DNA of 64,000 nucleotides, from positions 380,347-444,346 of the forward strand of contig NZ_NPKI01000026.1 of the NCBI RefSeq assembly GCF_002284565.1. Reading direction: 5' to 3'. The DNA is from Mesorhizobium mediterraneum. GTDB taxonomy: Bacteria; Pseudomonadota; Alphaproteobacteria; Rhizobiales; Rhizobiaceae. The notes beneath the pieces are model-generated. The model searched no databases. It saw only the letters and a list, made by a program, of their open reading frames with translations, and was not told the origin of the DNA. The position numbers and the translations under genes were made by a program. Shown in pieces: positions 54,943 to 63,336 of the stretch. Position 1 is the stretch's first letter. Each line of letters starts with the position of its first letter.

Positions 54943-56546
54943 ATCCTGAACACGCCGAACCTTGTCTCCTCGATCTCGGCGTTGAGCGCCGCGGAAAGGC
55001 TGAGCGCCAGCACCTCGCGCGTCTTGGCCGGATCGATTATGCCGTCGTCCCAGAGGCGGGCTGACGAATAGAGCGGGTGGCCCTCATGCTCGTATTTCAT
55101 CAGGATCGGCTTCTTGAATTTCGCCTCTTCCTCCGCGCTCCATTCGCCACCCTTGCGCTCGATGCCCTCGCGCTTGACGACCGCAAGCACGGTTGCCGCT
55201 TGCTCGCCGCCCATCACCGAAATGCGGGCATTAGGCCACATCCAAAGAAAACGCGGCGAATAGGCGCGTCCGCACATGCCGTAATTGCCGGCGCCGAACG
55301 AGCCGCCGATGATCATGGTCACCTTCGGCACGCGCGCCGTGGCGACGGCCATCACCAGCTTGGCGCCGTCCTTGGCGATGCCGCCGGCCTCGTATTTTCG
55401 CCCCACCATGAAACCAGTGATGTTCTGCAGGAAGATCAGCGGGATCTTGCGCTGGCAGCACAGCTCGATGAAATGCGCACCCTTCAGCGCGCTTTCGGAG
55501 AACAGCACGCCGTTGTTGGCGATGATGCCGACCGGCATGCCGTTGAGATGGGCAAAGCCAGTGACCAGCGTGGTGCCGTAATTCTGCTTGAACTCGTCGA
55601 ACTCGGAGCCGTCGACGATGCGCGCGATCACTTCGCGCACGTCATAAGGCTGGCGCAGATCCGTCGGCACGATGCCGTAGAGCTCATCGGCTGCATGAAG
55701 CGGCGGAATCGGATCGCGAAGTGCCAGCCCGATCTCCTTCTTTCGATTCAGGTTCTTGACGATGCGGCGTGCGATCGCCAGCGCATGCTCGTCGTCCAGC
55801 GCATAGTGGTCGGCAACGCCGGAAAGCCGCGTGTGCACATCGGCGCCACCCAACTCCTCCGCGCTGACATCCTCGCCGGTGGCGGCCTTCACCAGCGGCG
55901 GGCCGCCGAGGAAGATGGTCGCCTGGTTGCGCACCATGATCGTCTCGTCCGACATCGCCGGCACATAGGCGCCGCCCGCCGTGCACGAACCCATGACGCA
56001 GGCGATCTGCGGTATGCCTGAAGCCGACATGTTGGCCTGATTGTAGAAGATGCGGCCGAAATGGTCGCGGTCGGGGAACACCTCGTCCTGGTTGGGCAGA
56101 TTGGCGCCGCCGCTGTCGACCAGATAGACGCAAGGCAGTTTGTTTTGGAGCGCGATCTCCTGCGCGCGCAGATGCTTCTTCACCGTCAGCGGATAATAGG
56201 TGCCGCCCTTCACCGTGGCGTCGTTGACGACGACCATGACTTCGGTGCCTTCGACACGGCCGATGCCGGCGATGAGGCCGGCCGATGAGATGTCTTCGCC
56301 ATACATCGACCACGCCGCGAACTGGCCGATCTCGAGAAATGGCGAGCCGGTGTCGAGCAATTGCGATAGGCGCTCGCGCGGCAAAAGCTTGCCGCGGCTC
56401 TGGTGCCGTTCGCGCGCTTCGTCCGAGCCGCCACGCTCGACGGTTGCCGCCTTTTCCGCAATGTCAACGACCAGCGCCCGCATGCGCTCGGCATTGGCGC
56501 GGAAGGTGTCGGAGGCGGGCGAGATCTGCGAGGTGAGGGTGGTCAT
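54939..56546 (-). CDS. mccB: Methylcrotonyl-CoA carboxylase carboxyltransferase subunit
   Basis: 535 residues, the length of MCC beta. Transfers CO2 from biotin to 3-methylcrotonyl-CoA. Two crotonase-like carboxyltransferase halves: CVYLVDSGGANLPNQDEVFP with DRDHFGRIFYNQANMS, and PLIFLQNITGFMVGRKYE, characteristic of MCC rather than propionyl-CoA carboxylase. Five bases downstream of vapC and overlapping the macrodomain gene. Confidence 0.95.
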   Translation of the reverse strand: MTTLTSQISPASDTFRANAERMRALVVDIAEKAATVERGGSDEARERHQSRGKLLPRERLSQLLDTGSPFLEIGQFAAWSMYGEDISSAGLIAGIGRVEGTEVMVVVNDATVKGGTYYPLTVKKHLRAQEIALQNKLPCVYLVDSGGANLPNQDEVFPDRDHFGRIFYNQANMSASGIPQIACVMGSCTAGGAYVPAMSDETIMVRNQATIFLGGPPLVKAATGEDVSAEELGGADVHTRLSGVADHYALDDEHALAIARRIVKNLNRKKEIGLALRDPIPPLHAADELYGIVPTDLRQPYDVREVIARIVDGSEFDEFKQNYGTTLVTGFAHLNGMPVGIIANNGVLFSESALKGAHFIELCCQRKIPLIFLQNITGFMVGRKYEAGGIAKDGAKLVMAVATARVPKVTMIIGGSFGAGNYGMCGRAYSPRFLWMWPNARISVMGGEQAATVLAVVKREGIERKGGEWSAEEEAKFKKPILMKYEHEGHPLYSSARLWDDGIIDPAKTREVLALSLSAALNAEIEETRFGVFRM

Positions 56547-56550
56547 GGCG

Positions 56551-56934
56551 TTACCGGATCAGTTCGATCTTGCAGCCGATATCCAGGTCGCCCCAGTCGC
56601 GATCGGCGGTGACGGCAATGGCATTCTCGCAAATTGCCAGTGCGAGGCAGGCCCGGTCGCCCAACGACAAGCCGCGATGTCGCGTCAGCTCGCGAAGCTG
56701 CCCGGCTGCGATGCCCATCGCTTCGTCGAAGACGGCGACCGGCATGCCGAGGCTGGCGAGGTCGTCCGCGGCCTCCTCCATGCTGCGTCCTCTGTCGATC
56801 AGCTTGGCGATGATTTCGGCCGCATTGACGGAACTGCATTGTGCGTCCGGCGCGAAACCCAAGGCGATATCGGTGCCTTTCTCGTTGAGCAGGATCGCAA
56901 GCGCCGCGGAGCTGTCCATGACGTAGGGTTTCAC
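56551..56934 (-). CDS. PIN-domain toxin, VapC family
   Basis: 127 residues with PIN acidic residues Asp7 (MKPYVMDSSAAL), Glu40 (NAAEIIAKL), Asp93 (LSLGDRACLALA) and Asp111 (VTADRDW). VapC toxins cleave tRNA or rRNA. Its start overlaps the antitoxin stop by four bases. All catalytic acids present, so probably active. It is inserted between ivd and mccB, and its stop is five bases from the mccB start. Confidence 0.92.
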   Translation of the reverse strand: MKPYVMDSSAALAILLNEKGTDIALGFAPDAQCSSVNAAEIIAKLIDRGRSMEEAADDLASLGMPVAVFDEAMGIAAGQLRELTRHRGLSLGDRACLALAICENAIAVTADRDWGDLDIGCKIELIR

Positions 56935-57323
56935 TTCGCTCCCTTCCTCGCCGTTCCTTCGGCATGAAGCCGGTCCAAACGCTCATCGCTTCGGCGCTGT
57001 TCTTCGCGCCGCTCCTTGAGAAATTCGTCGACGACGCTTTCGCCCGGCTTTTTCAAAGCCGACAATTCCGCCTGGACGCGCCGCAGATTTTGGAGCCACG
57101 ACCTTACCCGCAACTCGCCGTTCTCGACATGAAGGATCAAGTCCTCACCAGGCTTCACGCCCATTTCCTCGCGCATCGCTGCCGGGATAACGAAGCGTCC
57201 GCCTTCGCCAAGTTTCACGCGCTCGCGTTTCGCTGGAACCCGGAGCGGAGCCTTCCGAGATCCGGCCTCGAATTGCGTTTGCGGATTTTCGTCAAACCCA
57301 GCTTTTCTCGTTCCGCTCGCCAT
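56931..57323 (-). CDS. AbrB/SpoVT-type antitoxin, VapB-like
   Basis: 130 residues: a swapped-hairpin DNA-binding domain (ERVKLGEGGRFVIPAAMREE, GVKPGEDLILHVENGELRVRS, about 38-85) and a long charged C-terminal helix (DEFLKERREEQRRSDERLDRL) that would wrap the toxin. Larger than most VapB proteins because of an N-terminal basic extension. The ATG at 57323 has GAGG five bases upstream. A 21-base palindrome sits upstream. Confidence 0.88.
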   Translation of the reverse strand: MASGTRKAGFDENPQTQFEAGSRKAPLRVPAKRERVKLGEGGRFVIPAAMREEMGVKPGEDLILHVENGELRVRSWLQNLRRVQAELSALKKPGESVVDEFLKERREEQRRSDERLDRLHAEGTARKGAK

Positions 57324-57345
57324 TGTCGCCTCGTTCCAGAAACGT

Positions 57346-57366
57346 GCCATATTTCGAATATATGGC
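57346..57366. promoter_or_regulatory. Candidate VapB operator
   Basis: Near-perfect palindrome with arms GCCATATTT / ATATATGGC around TCGA, 22 bases upstream of the antitoxin start; TTGAAA further upstream on the - strand (about 57391-57386) could be its -35. Position fits autoregulation by an AbrB-type antitoxin. Confidence 0.55.
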
Positions 57367-57404
57367 ATGTTGTACTATAAATGGCAATTTTCAAGATAGT
57401 GCCA

Positions 57405-58568
57405 CTACATTCCCTCTGCCATGATTTCCCGCCCGATCAGCCAGCGGCGGATTTCGCTGGTGCCGGCGCCGATCTCGTAGAGCTTGGCGTCGCGCAAAAG
57501 CCGGCCGGTCGGATAGTCGTTGATGTAGCCATTGCCGCCCAGTAGCTGGATGGCGTCGAGCGCCATCTGCGTCGCCTTCTCGGCTGCGAACAGCACGCAA
57601 GCGGCGGAGTCCTTGCGGCTCGTCTGGCCGCGGTCGCAGGCGGCGGCGACGGCATAGACGTAGGCGCGTGCGGCGTTCATCACCGTATACATGTCGGCGA
57701 GCTTGCCCTGCACCAGTTGGAACTCGCCGATCGGCTGCCCGAACTGTTTGCGTTCGTGCACATAGGGGACCGCCACATCGAGGCACGCCGCCATCAGCCC
57801 GATCGGACCGCCGGCGAGCACGGTGCGCTCGTAATCGAGGCCCGACATCAGCACTTCGACGCCGCGCCCTTCCTCATGCAGCACATTGTCGAACGGCACC
57901 TCGACATCCGAAAAAACCAGTTCGCCGGTGTTCGAGCCGCGCATGCCGAGCTTGTCGAGCTTTTGCGCCACGGAAAAGCCGGCCATCGACTTTTCGACGA
58001 TGAAGGCGGTAATCCCGCGCGAACTGAGTTCCGGATCGGTCTTGGCATAGACGACCAATGTCTCGGCATCCGGGCCGTTGGTGATCCACATCTTGGTGCC
58101 GTTGACCACGTAGCGGTCGTTGCGCTTTTCGGCGCGCAGCTTGAGCGACACGACGTCGGAGCCGGCGCCGGATTCCGACATTGCCAGCGCGCCGACCTTT
58201 TCGCCGCTGCACAGCGTAGGCAGATATTTTTCCTTCTGTGCCGGCGTCGCCCAACGATTGATCTGGTTGACGCAGAGGTTGGAATGGGCGCCGTAGGAGA
58301 GGCCGACCGAGGCCGAGGCACGCGAAATCTCCTCCATTGCGACCACATGGGCGAGATAGCCCATGCCGGTGCCGCCGAAATCCGGATCGGCGGTGATGCC
58401 GAGCAGGCCGAGCCCACCGAATTCGCGCCACAGATGCGCCGGAAACTCATTCGAGCGGTCGATCTCGGCGGCGATCGGCGCGATCTTTTCCTGGGCGAAG
58501 CGCCGCACCAGGTCGCGCAGCGCCTCGATGTCTTCGTCAAGTCCGAAGTTGAGTGTGTGCGTGTACAT
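57405..58568 (-). CDS. ivd: Isovaleryl-CoA dehydrogenase
   Basis: 387 residues of the acyl-CoA dehydrogenase family. Oxidises isovaleryl-CoA to 3-methylcrotonyl-CoA, passing electrons to ETF. FAD/substrate motifs LAMSESGAGSDVVS (128-141) and WITNGPDA; the catalytic base is Glu247 in GLDYERTVLAGG, the position used by isovaleryl-CoA dehydrogenases, rather than the C-terminal site of short-chain enzymes. First catabolic gene of the cluster; a module A/B repeat lies between it and the upstream TetR gene. Confidence 0.95.
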   Translation of the reverse strand: MYTHTLNFGLDEDIEALRDLVRRFAQEKIAPIAAEIDRSNEFPAHLWREFGGLGLLGITADPDFGGTGMGYLAHVVAMEEISRASASVGLSYGAHSNLCVNQINRWATPAQKEKYLPTLCSGEKVGALAMSESGAGSDVVSLKLRAEKRNDRYVVNGTKMWITNGPDAETLVVYAKTDPELSSRGITAFIVEKSMAGFSVAQKLDKLGMRGSNTGELVFSDVEVPFDNVLHEEGRGVEVLMSGLDYERTVLAGGPIGLMAACLDVAVPYVHERKQFGQPIGEFQLVQGKLADMYTVMNAARAYVYAVAAACDRGQTSRKDSAACVLFAAEKATQMALDAIQLLGGNGYINDYPTGRLLRDAKLYEIGAGTSEIRRWLIGREIMAEGM

Positions 58569-58583
58569 GCCGTTCCTCCCGGC

Positions 58584-58688
58584 GCATGGCCCCGAAATCG
58601 AATTCGATTCCGATTTCGGGAGGGACCATGCGCAAAATCAAAGTGCTACAGCGTCCTTGCGCGTTCGAAGGCGCGCACGGCGCCGTAG
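58584..58688. repeat. Composite repeat: module A hairpin plus module B hairpin
   Basis: Hairpin at 58584-58631 (GCATGGCCCCGAAATCG ... CGATTTCGGGAGGGACCATGC, with an AATT-centred inner palindrome), linker GCAAAATCAAAG, then GC-rich hairpin 58646-58688 (CTACAGCGTCC ... GGCGCCGTAG). The second hairpin encodes the last residues and TAG stop of the TetR gene. Confidence 0.78.
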
Positions 58689-59296
58689 GTCGTAGTCGCG
58701 CCATGGGCTGCCCCAACCAGGCGCATCGTCATTGAAAGATATGTGGCGGTTACCTCCGAGATCGATAGCCGCTCGCCTGGCCGGAACCAGACGATGACGC
58801 CGGTCATCATCTGGATCAGAGCCATGGCCGTCAGCCCGGTGTCTTCGACGCTGAAGACGCCAGCTTCTGCGCCGTCGCGCAGAATGGCGCGCAGTTCCTT
58901 TTCATAGGCCGTGCGCATGCGCAGGACCTGCGTCAGGCGGTCATGCGACAGGCTGCGCAATTCCATGTTCGAGACATGGGTGGAGTGGCGCCGCTCGATG
59001 TGGAAGGCGATGTGGTTTTCGACATAGGCGGCAAGCCGCGTCGCCGGATCGGCCACGGTCGGGCGCGCCGCGTCCCACGCCTCGATCAGCCCTTCCATGT
59101 GCTCGCGCATCAGCGTGAACAAGAGGTCTTCCTTGGTCGGGAAATAGCGGTAGAGCGCGGCCGCCTGCACGCCGACCTCGGCGGCCAGCTGGCGCATCGA
59201 CATCGCCTCGTAGCCAAGACGCGCGATCAGGCTGACCGCCGCCTCGCGGACCGCTGCTTCGGTCTTTTCCCCGTCGGAACCGGTCGTGCGCGCCAT
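58646..59296 (-). CDS. TetR/AcrR-family regulator of the leucine-catabolic cluster
   Basis: 216 residues: HTH (SLIARLGYEAMSMRQLAAEV, GVQAAALYRYFPTKEDLL, about 20-62) and a helical ligand domain. Start at 59296 by homology (MARTTGSDGEKTEAAVREAA). It lies upstream of ivd in the same direction, so probably controls the isovalerate pathway, perhaps sensing an acyl-CoA; that is inference. The C-terminal residues AVRAFERARTL and the stop are encoded by a repeat hairpin, so the native C-terminus may be altered. Confidence 0.9.
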   Translation of the reverse strand: MARTTGSDGEKTEAAVREAAVSLIARLGYEAMSMRQLAAEVGVQAAALYRYFPTKEDLLFTLMREHMEGLIEAWDAARPTVADPATRLAAYVENHIAFHIERRHSTHVSNMELRSLSHDRLTQVLRMRTAYEKELRAILRDGAEAGVFSVEDTGLTAMALIQMMTGVIVWFRPGERLSISEVTATYLSMTMRLVGAAHGATTTYGAVRAFERARTL

Positions 59297-59328
59297 GGTC
59301 ACCTCATCGAGAGGTGCAATAATAAAAC

Positions 59329-59336
59329 GAACGTTC
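59329..59336. promoter_or_regulatory. Candidate TetR operator
   Basis: GAACGTTC palindrome 33 bases upstream of the TetR start, in an AT-rich promoter-like stretch. Short match, so tentative. Confidence 0.3.
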
Positions 59337-59390
59337 AATTAATTCAAGATCTGAATGCATTGCAGGATAGGGATTGTGTTTTTTCGAATG

Positions 59391-59403
59391 GTTGACTAAG
59401 TCA
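59391..59403. promoter_or_regulatory. Candidate MarR operator
   Basis: Perfect 13-base dyad TTGACT-A-AGTCAA, 51 bases upstream of the MarR-family gene. It doubles as a -35-like TTGACT, a common arrangement for autorepressing MarR proteins. Confidence 0.5.
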
Positions 59404-59453
59404 AATAATATGGTGATGATCTGGGTGTAGAATTTCCTGAGAAGGAGCCCGAC

Positions 59454-59963
59454 ATGCCGGATGTGCGGAATGCGATGGTCACCGAAATCCGCCATTTCAA
59501 CCGGTTTTACACCAGCTTGATCGGGCTGCTCGACGAGACCTTGATGCAGAGTACCTACACGCTAACCGAGGCGCGGGTGCTGTTCGAGCTGGGTCACCGG
59601 GCGGGCGTCGGCGCTGCCAACCCGAGCGGCGAGGCAGGGTTTCTCGCGCAGGCATTCCATCTCGATCTCGGGCCGGCGGCGTCCTCGATTGCCGGCGAAC
59701 TCCGGCTGGACCCGGCCTATGTCACGCGGATCCTCAGAAAATTCGCCGCCATGGGCCTGACCGAACTGCGTGCAGACCCGGGCGACCGGCGTCGGCGCAT
59801 CCTGTCGCTGTCCGCGCGGGGAAACTCGGAGCTGGCCACGCTTCAGTCGGCGGCGGATCGCGATCTCACCCGGCTGACGGCTGGCCTGGCCGACAACGAA
59901 GCCGCCGAGCTTGCGGACGCCTTGAAGCGGGTCATGTGCCTGCTCGGTGACGGGGGGAAATAG
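59454..59963 (+). CDS. MarR-family transcriptional regulator
   Basis: 169 residues with the MarR winged helix (YTLTEARVLFELGHR, AASSIAGELRLDPAYVTRIL, FAAMGLTELRADPGDRRRRI). The sequence resembles the regulator half of MarR-GNAT fusion proteins, but the acetyltransferase half is absent. AAGGAG precedes the ATG. Divergent from the TetR gene; regulated target not evident, possibly itself through the dyad at 59391. Confidence 0.9.
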   Translation: MPDVRNAMVTEIRHFNRFYTSLIGLLDETLMQSTYTLTEARVLFELGHRAGVGAANPSGEAGFLAQAFHLDLGPAASSIAGELRLDPAYVTRILRKFAAMGLTELRADPGDRRRRILSLSARGNSELATLQSAADRDLTRLTAGLADNEAAELADALKRVMCLLGDGGK

Positions 59964-59993
59964 CGGCAGGCCGAAACGACGACTTTGCGATCC

Positions 59994-61106
59994 TCAGTTC
60001 CCCCGAGCCGCCGCCAGCGCACCGGGCAGCTCCTCGGCAAAGATGTCGAGCTCGTGGTCGAGGCCGACGCTGACCCGGATGCAGCGGTCGAGCACCGGCA
60101 CCATCGGCTTGCGGATGAACACGTCACGCGACAGCAGCGCCTGCAGCACACTTAGCGCGAAGGCGCCGTCGCCGCCGCAGTCTATGGTGACGAAATTTGT
60201 TGCCGAAGGCAGCGGCTTCAGCCCGTTCGCTTCGGCTATCTCTGCGATGCGCCGGCGGCCGGCAGCGACCCGCGCCACCACACTCTCCAGATAGTCTTGA
60301 TCGGCAAGCGCCTCGACGCCGGCGATCTGCGCCATGCGGCTGACGCCGTAATGGTTGCGGATCTTCTCGAAATCGCGGATCACCTGGGCGTCCGCCACCG
60401 CATAGCCGCAGCGTATGCCGGCCAATCCGTAGGCCTTCGAGAAGGTACGCATGCGGATGACGTTCGGCCTGGAGATATCGATCGACGGCAGCGCCGAGGC
60501 CGGGCCCATCTCGCCATAGGCCTCGTCGAGCACCAGCATGGTGGTTTCTGGCAGGGCTTCGATGAAGCGGACGAGCTCGGCCGCCTCCCACCAGCTTCCC
60601 ATCGGATTGTCTGGGTTGGACAAATAGACCAGCGGCGCGTTTTCCTTGGCGACCGTAGCCAATAGGCCGTCCAGGCTTTCCCGGTCGTTCTCGTAGGGAA
60701 CCGCGACCAGCCGGCCACCGACGCCGGCAATATGGAAGTTGAAGGTCGGATAGGCGCCGAGCGAGGTGACCACCGCATCGCCGGGCGCCACATACATGCG
60801 CGCCACGAGGCTGAGCAAACCGTCTATGCCTTCGCCGACAACCACGTTTTCGGCGCTGACGCCGAGATGCGCGGCGACGGCCACCTTCAAATCGTGATTG
60901 TCGGGGTCGCAATACATCCACATGTCGCGGGCGACACCGGCCATGCGGGCGATGACGCGCGGCGACGGCCCGAAACTGCTCTCATTGGCGCCGATGCGGG
61001 CGCGAAACGCGCGGCCGCGGTCCCGCTCCTGCGCCTCCGGGCCGACAAACGGCACCGTCGAAGGAAGCGCGCTGATGATTGGCGTGAGGGGAGGGCGCTG
61101 GCGCAT
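59994..61106 (-). CDS. PLP-dependent aminotransferase, HisC-like class I/II
   Basis: 370 residues. Fold type I aminotransferase with GANESSFGPSP, VYLSNPDNPMGSWW, LDEAYGEM and the PLP-lysine region RTFSKAYGLAGIRCGY. Resembles histidinol-phosphate aminotransferases but, without other his genes nearby, could act on aromatic or other amino acids. The ATG at 61106 is chosen over a TTG at 61124. Convergent with the MarR gene, 30 bases apart. Confidence 0.9.
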   Translation of the reverse strand: MRQRPPLTPIISALPSTVPFVGPEAQERDRGRAFRARIGANESSFGPSPRVIARMAGVARDMWMYCDPDNHDLKVAVAAHLGVSAENVVVGEGIDGLLSLVARMYVAPGDAVVTSLGAYPTFNFHIAGVGGRLVAVPYENDRESLDGLLATVAKENAPLVYLSNPDNPMGSWWEAAELVRFIEALPETTMLVLDEAYGEMGPASALPSIDISRPNVIRMRTFSKAYGLAGIRCGYAVADAQVIRDFEKIRNHYGVSRMAQIAGVEALADQDYLESVVARVAAGRRRIAEIAEANGLKPLPSATNFVTIDCGGDGAFALSVLQALLSRDVFIRKPMVPVLDRCIRVSVGLDHELDIFAEELPGALAAARGN

Positions 61107-61223
61107 GGCAAAGGCTCGTTCCAAAGGGGCTTCTTGCTAGCGCGGCACAGTTGGCCGCGCAAGCTCCCCTTGGCTGCAACCAGCATGCTGGATTTTCCCC
61201 GCTCGTTTTGCTAGCGAGATATC

Positions 61224-62897
61224 ATGAACAATCGACTCCCGCCTGCCTGGTCCAAGCACCTCAAGCCCGGCCCCGCGCCAAAAGCGAAGGCGCCGATACT
61301 GACGCCGATAGTGAATCAAGGAAACGCTCAATCGCGTGCGCAGGCCGACGACGCGCTGCTGAAACAGGCATATATCCATCAGCAGGCAAAGCGCCTCGAC
61401 GAGGCTCAGGATCTATGCCTTCGCGTTCTGGCGCGCACACCAAACCATCCGCTCGCGTTGTACATCTTGGGGACCTTATATCTGGGTTATGATAATGAGA
61501 TGGCCTTGCGATATTTCGCACGGGCGGTCGGCGAGGAACCTAAAAACGCCTATTACCACCTCAGCCTGGGCGAGGCCTATGTGAAGGTCAGCGAATATTC
61601 GCCAGCAATCAAGCATATGCAGTACGCCTTGAAACTGCAGCCGGACCTTATCGAGGCACTTTGTGCACTGGGGCGCGCTTACATAGCGTTTGACAAACCA
61701 GACATGGCATTGCCGCTCTACGAGAAGGCGCTGAAAATCAACCGCGACCATCCCAAGGTTCGAGCGGGTCTGGCCAGCGCGCTTAGCGGCCTGGGGCGCA
61801 TGGATGAAGCCGCCGTCTACCTGAAAGAAGCGATCGAACGTCGCATTGAGGTGCCGAGCGCCTACAACGACCTTGTACAGACGCGAAAGTTCACCGAAGA
61901 GCCTGAGGAACTCCAATTCATCCTTCGTGAACTCGCCAGCCCGAAGCTCCATCCAGCCGGCGCGCTGCAACTCCATTATGCCGCCGGCAAGGTGCTGAAC
62001 GACCTCAAGCGCTATAGTGAGGCATTCGACCATTTCAACAAGGCGAAACAGGCCTCCGGCTACGAGTTCGATATCGACTTGTATCGTCGCTGGGTCGACT
62101 CGATGATTGAAATCTTCACGCCGGACTTTTTAGCTACCAGGGCCGGCTATGCAAATCCTTCCGAAGTGCCTGTGTTCGTGGTTGGCATGCCCCGCTCGGG
62201 GACGACGCTGACGGAGCAGATCTGCGCCAGCCATCCAGTTGTTCATGGTGCAGGGGAGCTTAGCAAATTAAGGCGGGTCGCGAATGCAATCGGCCTCAAA
62301 ACCTCAGCGGCTGGGAATTTGAACCAGCCAATCATGTCGATCACGGAAGACCTGTCCAGAACCTTGGCCGAAGAGCACCTGTCCTATTTGCGGGAGCGGG
62401 CGCCTGCCGCGCTTCGCGTCGTCGATAAGGAGCCGCACAATTTTGAACTGATCGGCCTTATCGGCCTTCTCTTTCCCAACGCGCGCATCATTCATTGCCG
62501 TCGTGACGCCATCGACAATTGCGTCTCTTGCTTTGTCCTCAACTTCAGCGAGGGACACAGCTACAATACCGACCTGAAAACACTAGGCCTGTATTATCGC
62601 GAATATGACCGCCTGATGCGGCATTGGAACGAGGTTTTTCCCGGCCTCATCTTCGAAAATCGCTACGAAACACTGGTTGAGGACCAGGAGGCGCAGTCGC
62701 GCCGCCTCATAGATTATCTCGGGCTGCCTTGGGATGACGCCTGCCTGCGCTTTTTCGACAGGGATGGTTCGGTCAACACGCCCAGTCGCTGGCAGGTTCG
62801 GCAACCGATTTACAAATCGTCCGTCAAGCGCTGGAAGAATTATGAAAACGAAATTCAGCCGCTGATACAGTCGCTGGGCGATCTTGCAGAGATTTGA
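61224..62897 (+). CDS. TPR-sulfotransferase family protein
   Basis: 557 residues. N-terminal half is TPR repeats (about 45-205; YHLSLGEAYVKVSEYSPAIK, LCALGRAYIAFDKPDMALPL), C-terminal half a sulfotransferase with 5'-phosphosulfate loop VGMPRSGTTLTEQICASHP (320-338) and 3'-phosphate region IIHCRRDAIDNCVSCF. Cytoplasmic, likely using PAPS; acceptor unknown (protein tyrosine or glycan). Its base composition looks less GC-rich than neighbours, which may indicate separate acquisition. Confidence 0.9.
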   Translation: MNNRLPPAWSKHLKPGPAPKAKAPILTPIVNQGNAQSRAQADDALLKQAYIHQQAKRLDEAQDLCLRVLARTPNHPLALYILGTLYLGYDNEMALRYFARAVGEEPKNAYYHLSLGEAYVKVSEYSPAIKHMQYALKLQPDLIEALCALGRAYIAFDKPDMALPLYEKALKINRDHPKVRAGLASALSGLGRMDEAAVYLKEAIERRIEVPSAYNDLVQTRKFTEEPEELQFILRELASPKLHPAGALQLHYAAGKVLNDLKRYSEAFDHFNKAKQASGYEFDIDLYRRWVDSMIEIFTPDFLATRAGYANPSEVPVFVVGMPRSGTTLTEQICASHPVVHGAGELSKLRRVANAIGLKTSAAGNLNQPIMSITEDLSRTLAEEHLSYLRERAPAALRVVDKEPHNFELIGLIGLLFPNARIIHCRRDAIDNCVSCFVLNFSEGHSYNTDLKTLGLYYREYDRLMRHWNEVFPGLIFENRYETLVEDQEAQSRRLIDYLGLPWDDACLRFFDRDGSVNTPSRWQVRQPIYKSSVKRWKNYENEIQPLIQSLGDLAEI

Positions 62898-63284
62898 CTT
62901 GAGGTAGGCGGTCCGCGTTGGGGGGGGCACGAGACTCTGGATCGCATAGGTTCGCTACCAACCGACCTTCAGCCGCCAAGCGCTGCTGCGGTGCAGAATC
63001 TTTCGAGACGCTGGAGGGACAGCGCGCCCCTCTGGCCTGCCGGACAGAGGGGGCGCGAAGGATCGCCAGCCTTTGAGTTAACCTGTTTCCAAGTGAGGAC
63101 CGCATGCATCCCAGGGGCTGCGCTCCCGCTTTGCGTTCGCTCCGCCCTGGGACGACGAAGGCATGGTGGCTTTTGGCCAATCGCCAGTGTTGGAGATTGG
63201 CGGCTGCAGGCCGATCTAACAGAGAACGATCCATGGCCGGTATCAGCGGCGCATGCATACGCAATTTGACAGCCAGGCCGATAC
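62898..63284. other. Intergenic region with inverted repeats
   Basis: No supported gene. A repeat with arms GCGCGCCCCTCT / AGAGGGGGCGCG lies at about 63023-63060 and a GCCAAT...ATTGGC pair at about 63177-63203. These look like dispersed intergenic elements. Confidence 0.45.
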
Positions 63285-63313
63285 GAAAAAACCCGGCGGT
63301 TGCCCGCCGGGTT
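63285..63313 (-). terminator. Terminator of the porin gene
   Basis: Ten-base stem AACCCGGCGG / CCGCCGGGTT with loop TTGC, followed on the - strand by TTTTTT, 24 bases past the porin stop. Confidence 0.9.
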
Positions 63314-63336
63314 CGAGTTCAGTCAGACGATGCTGA

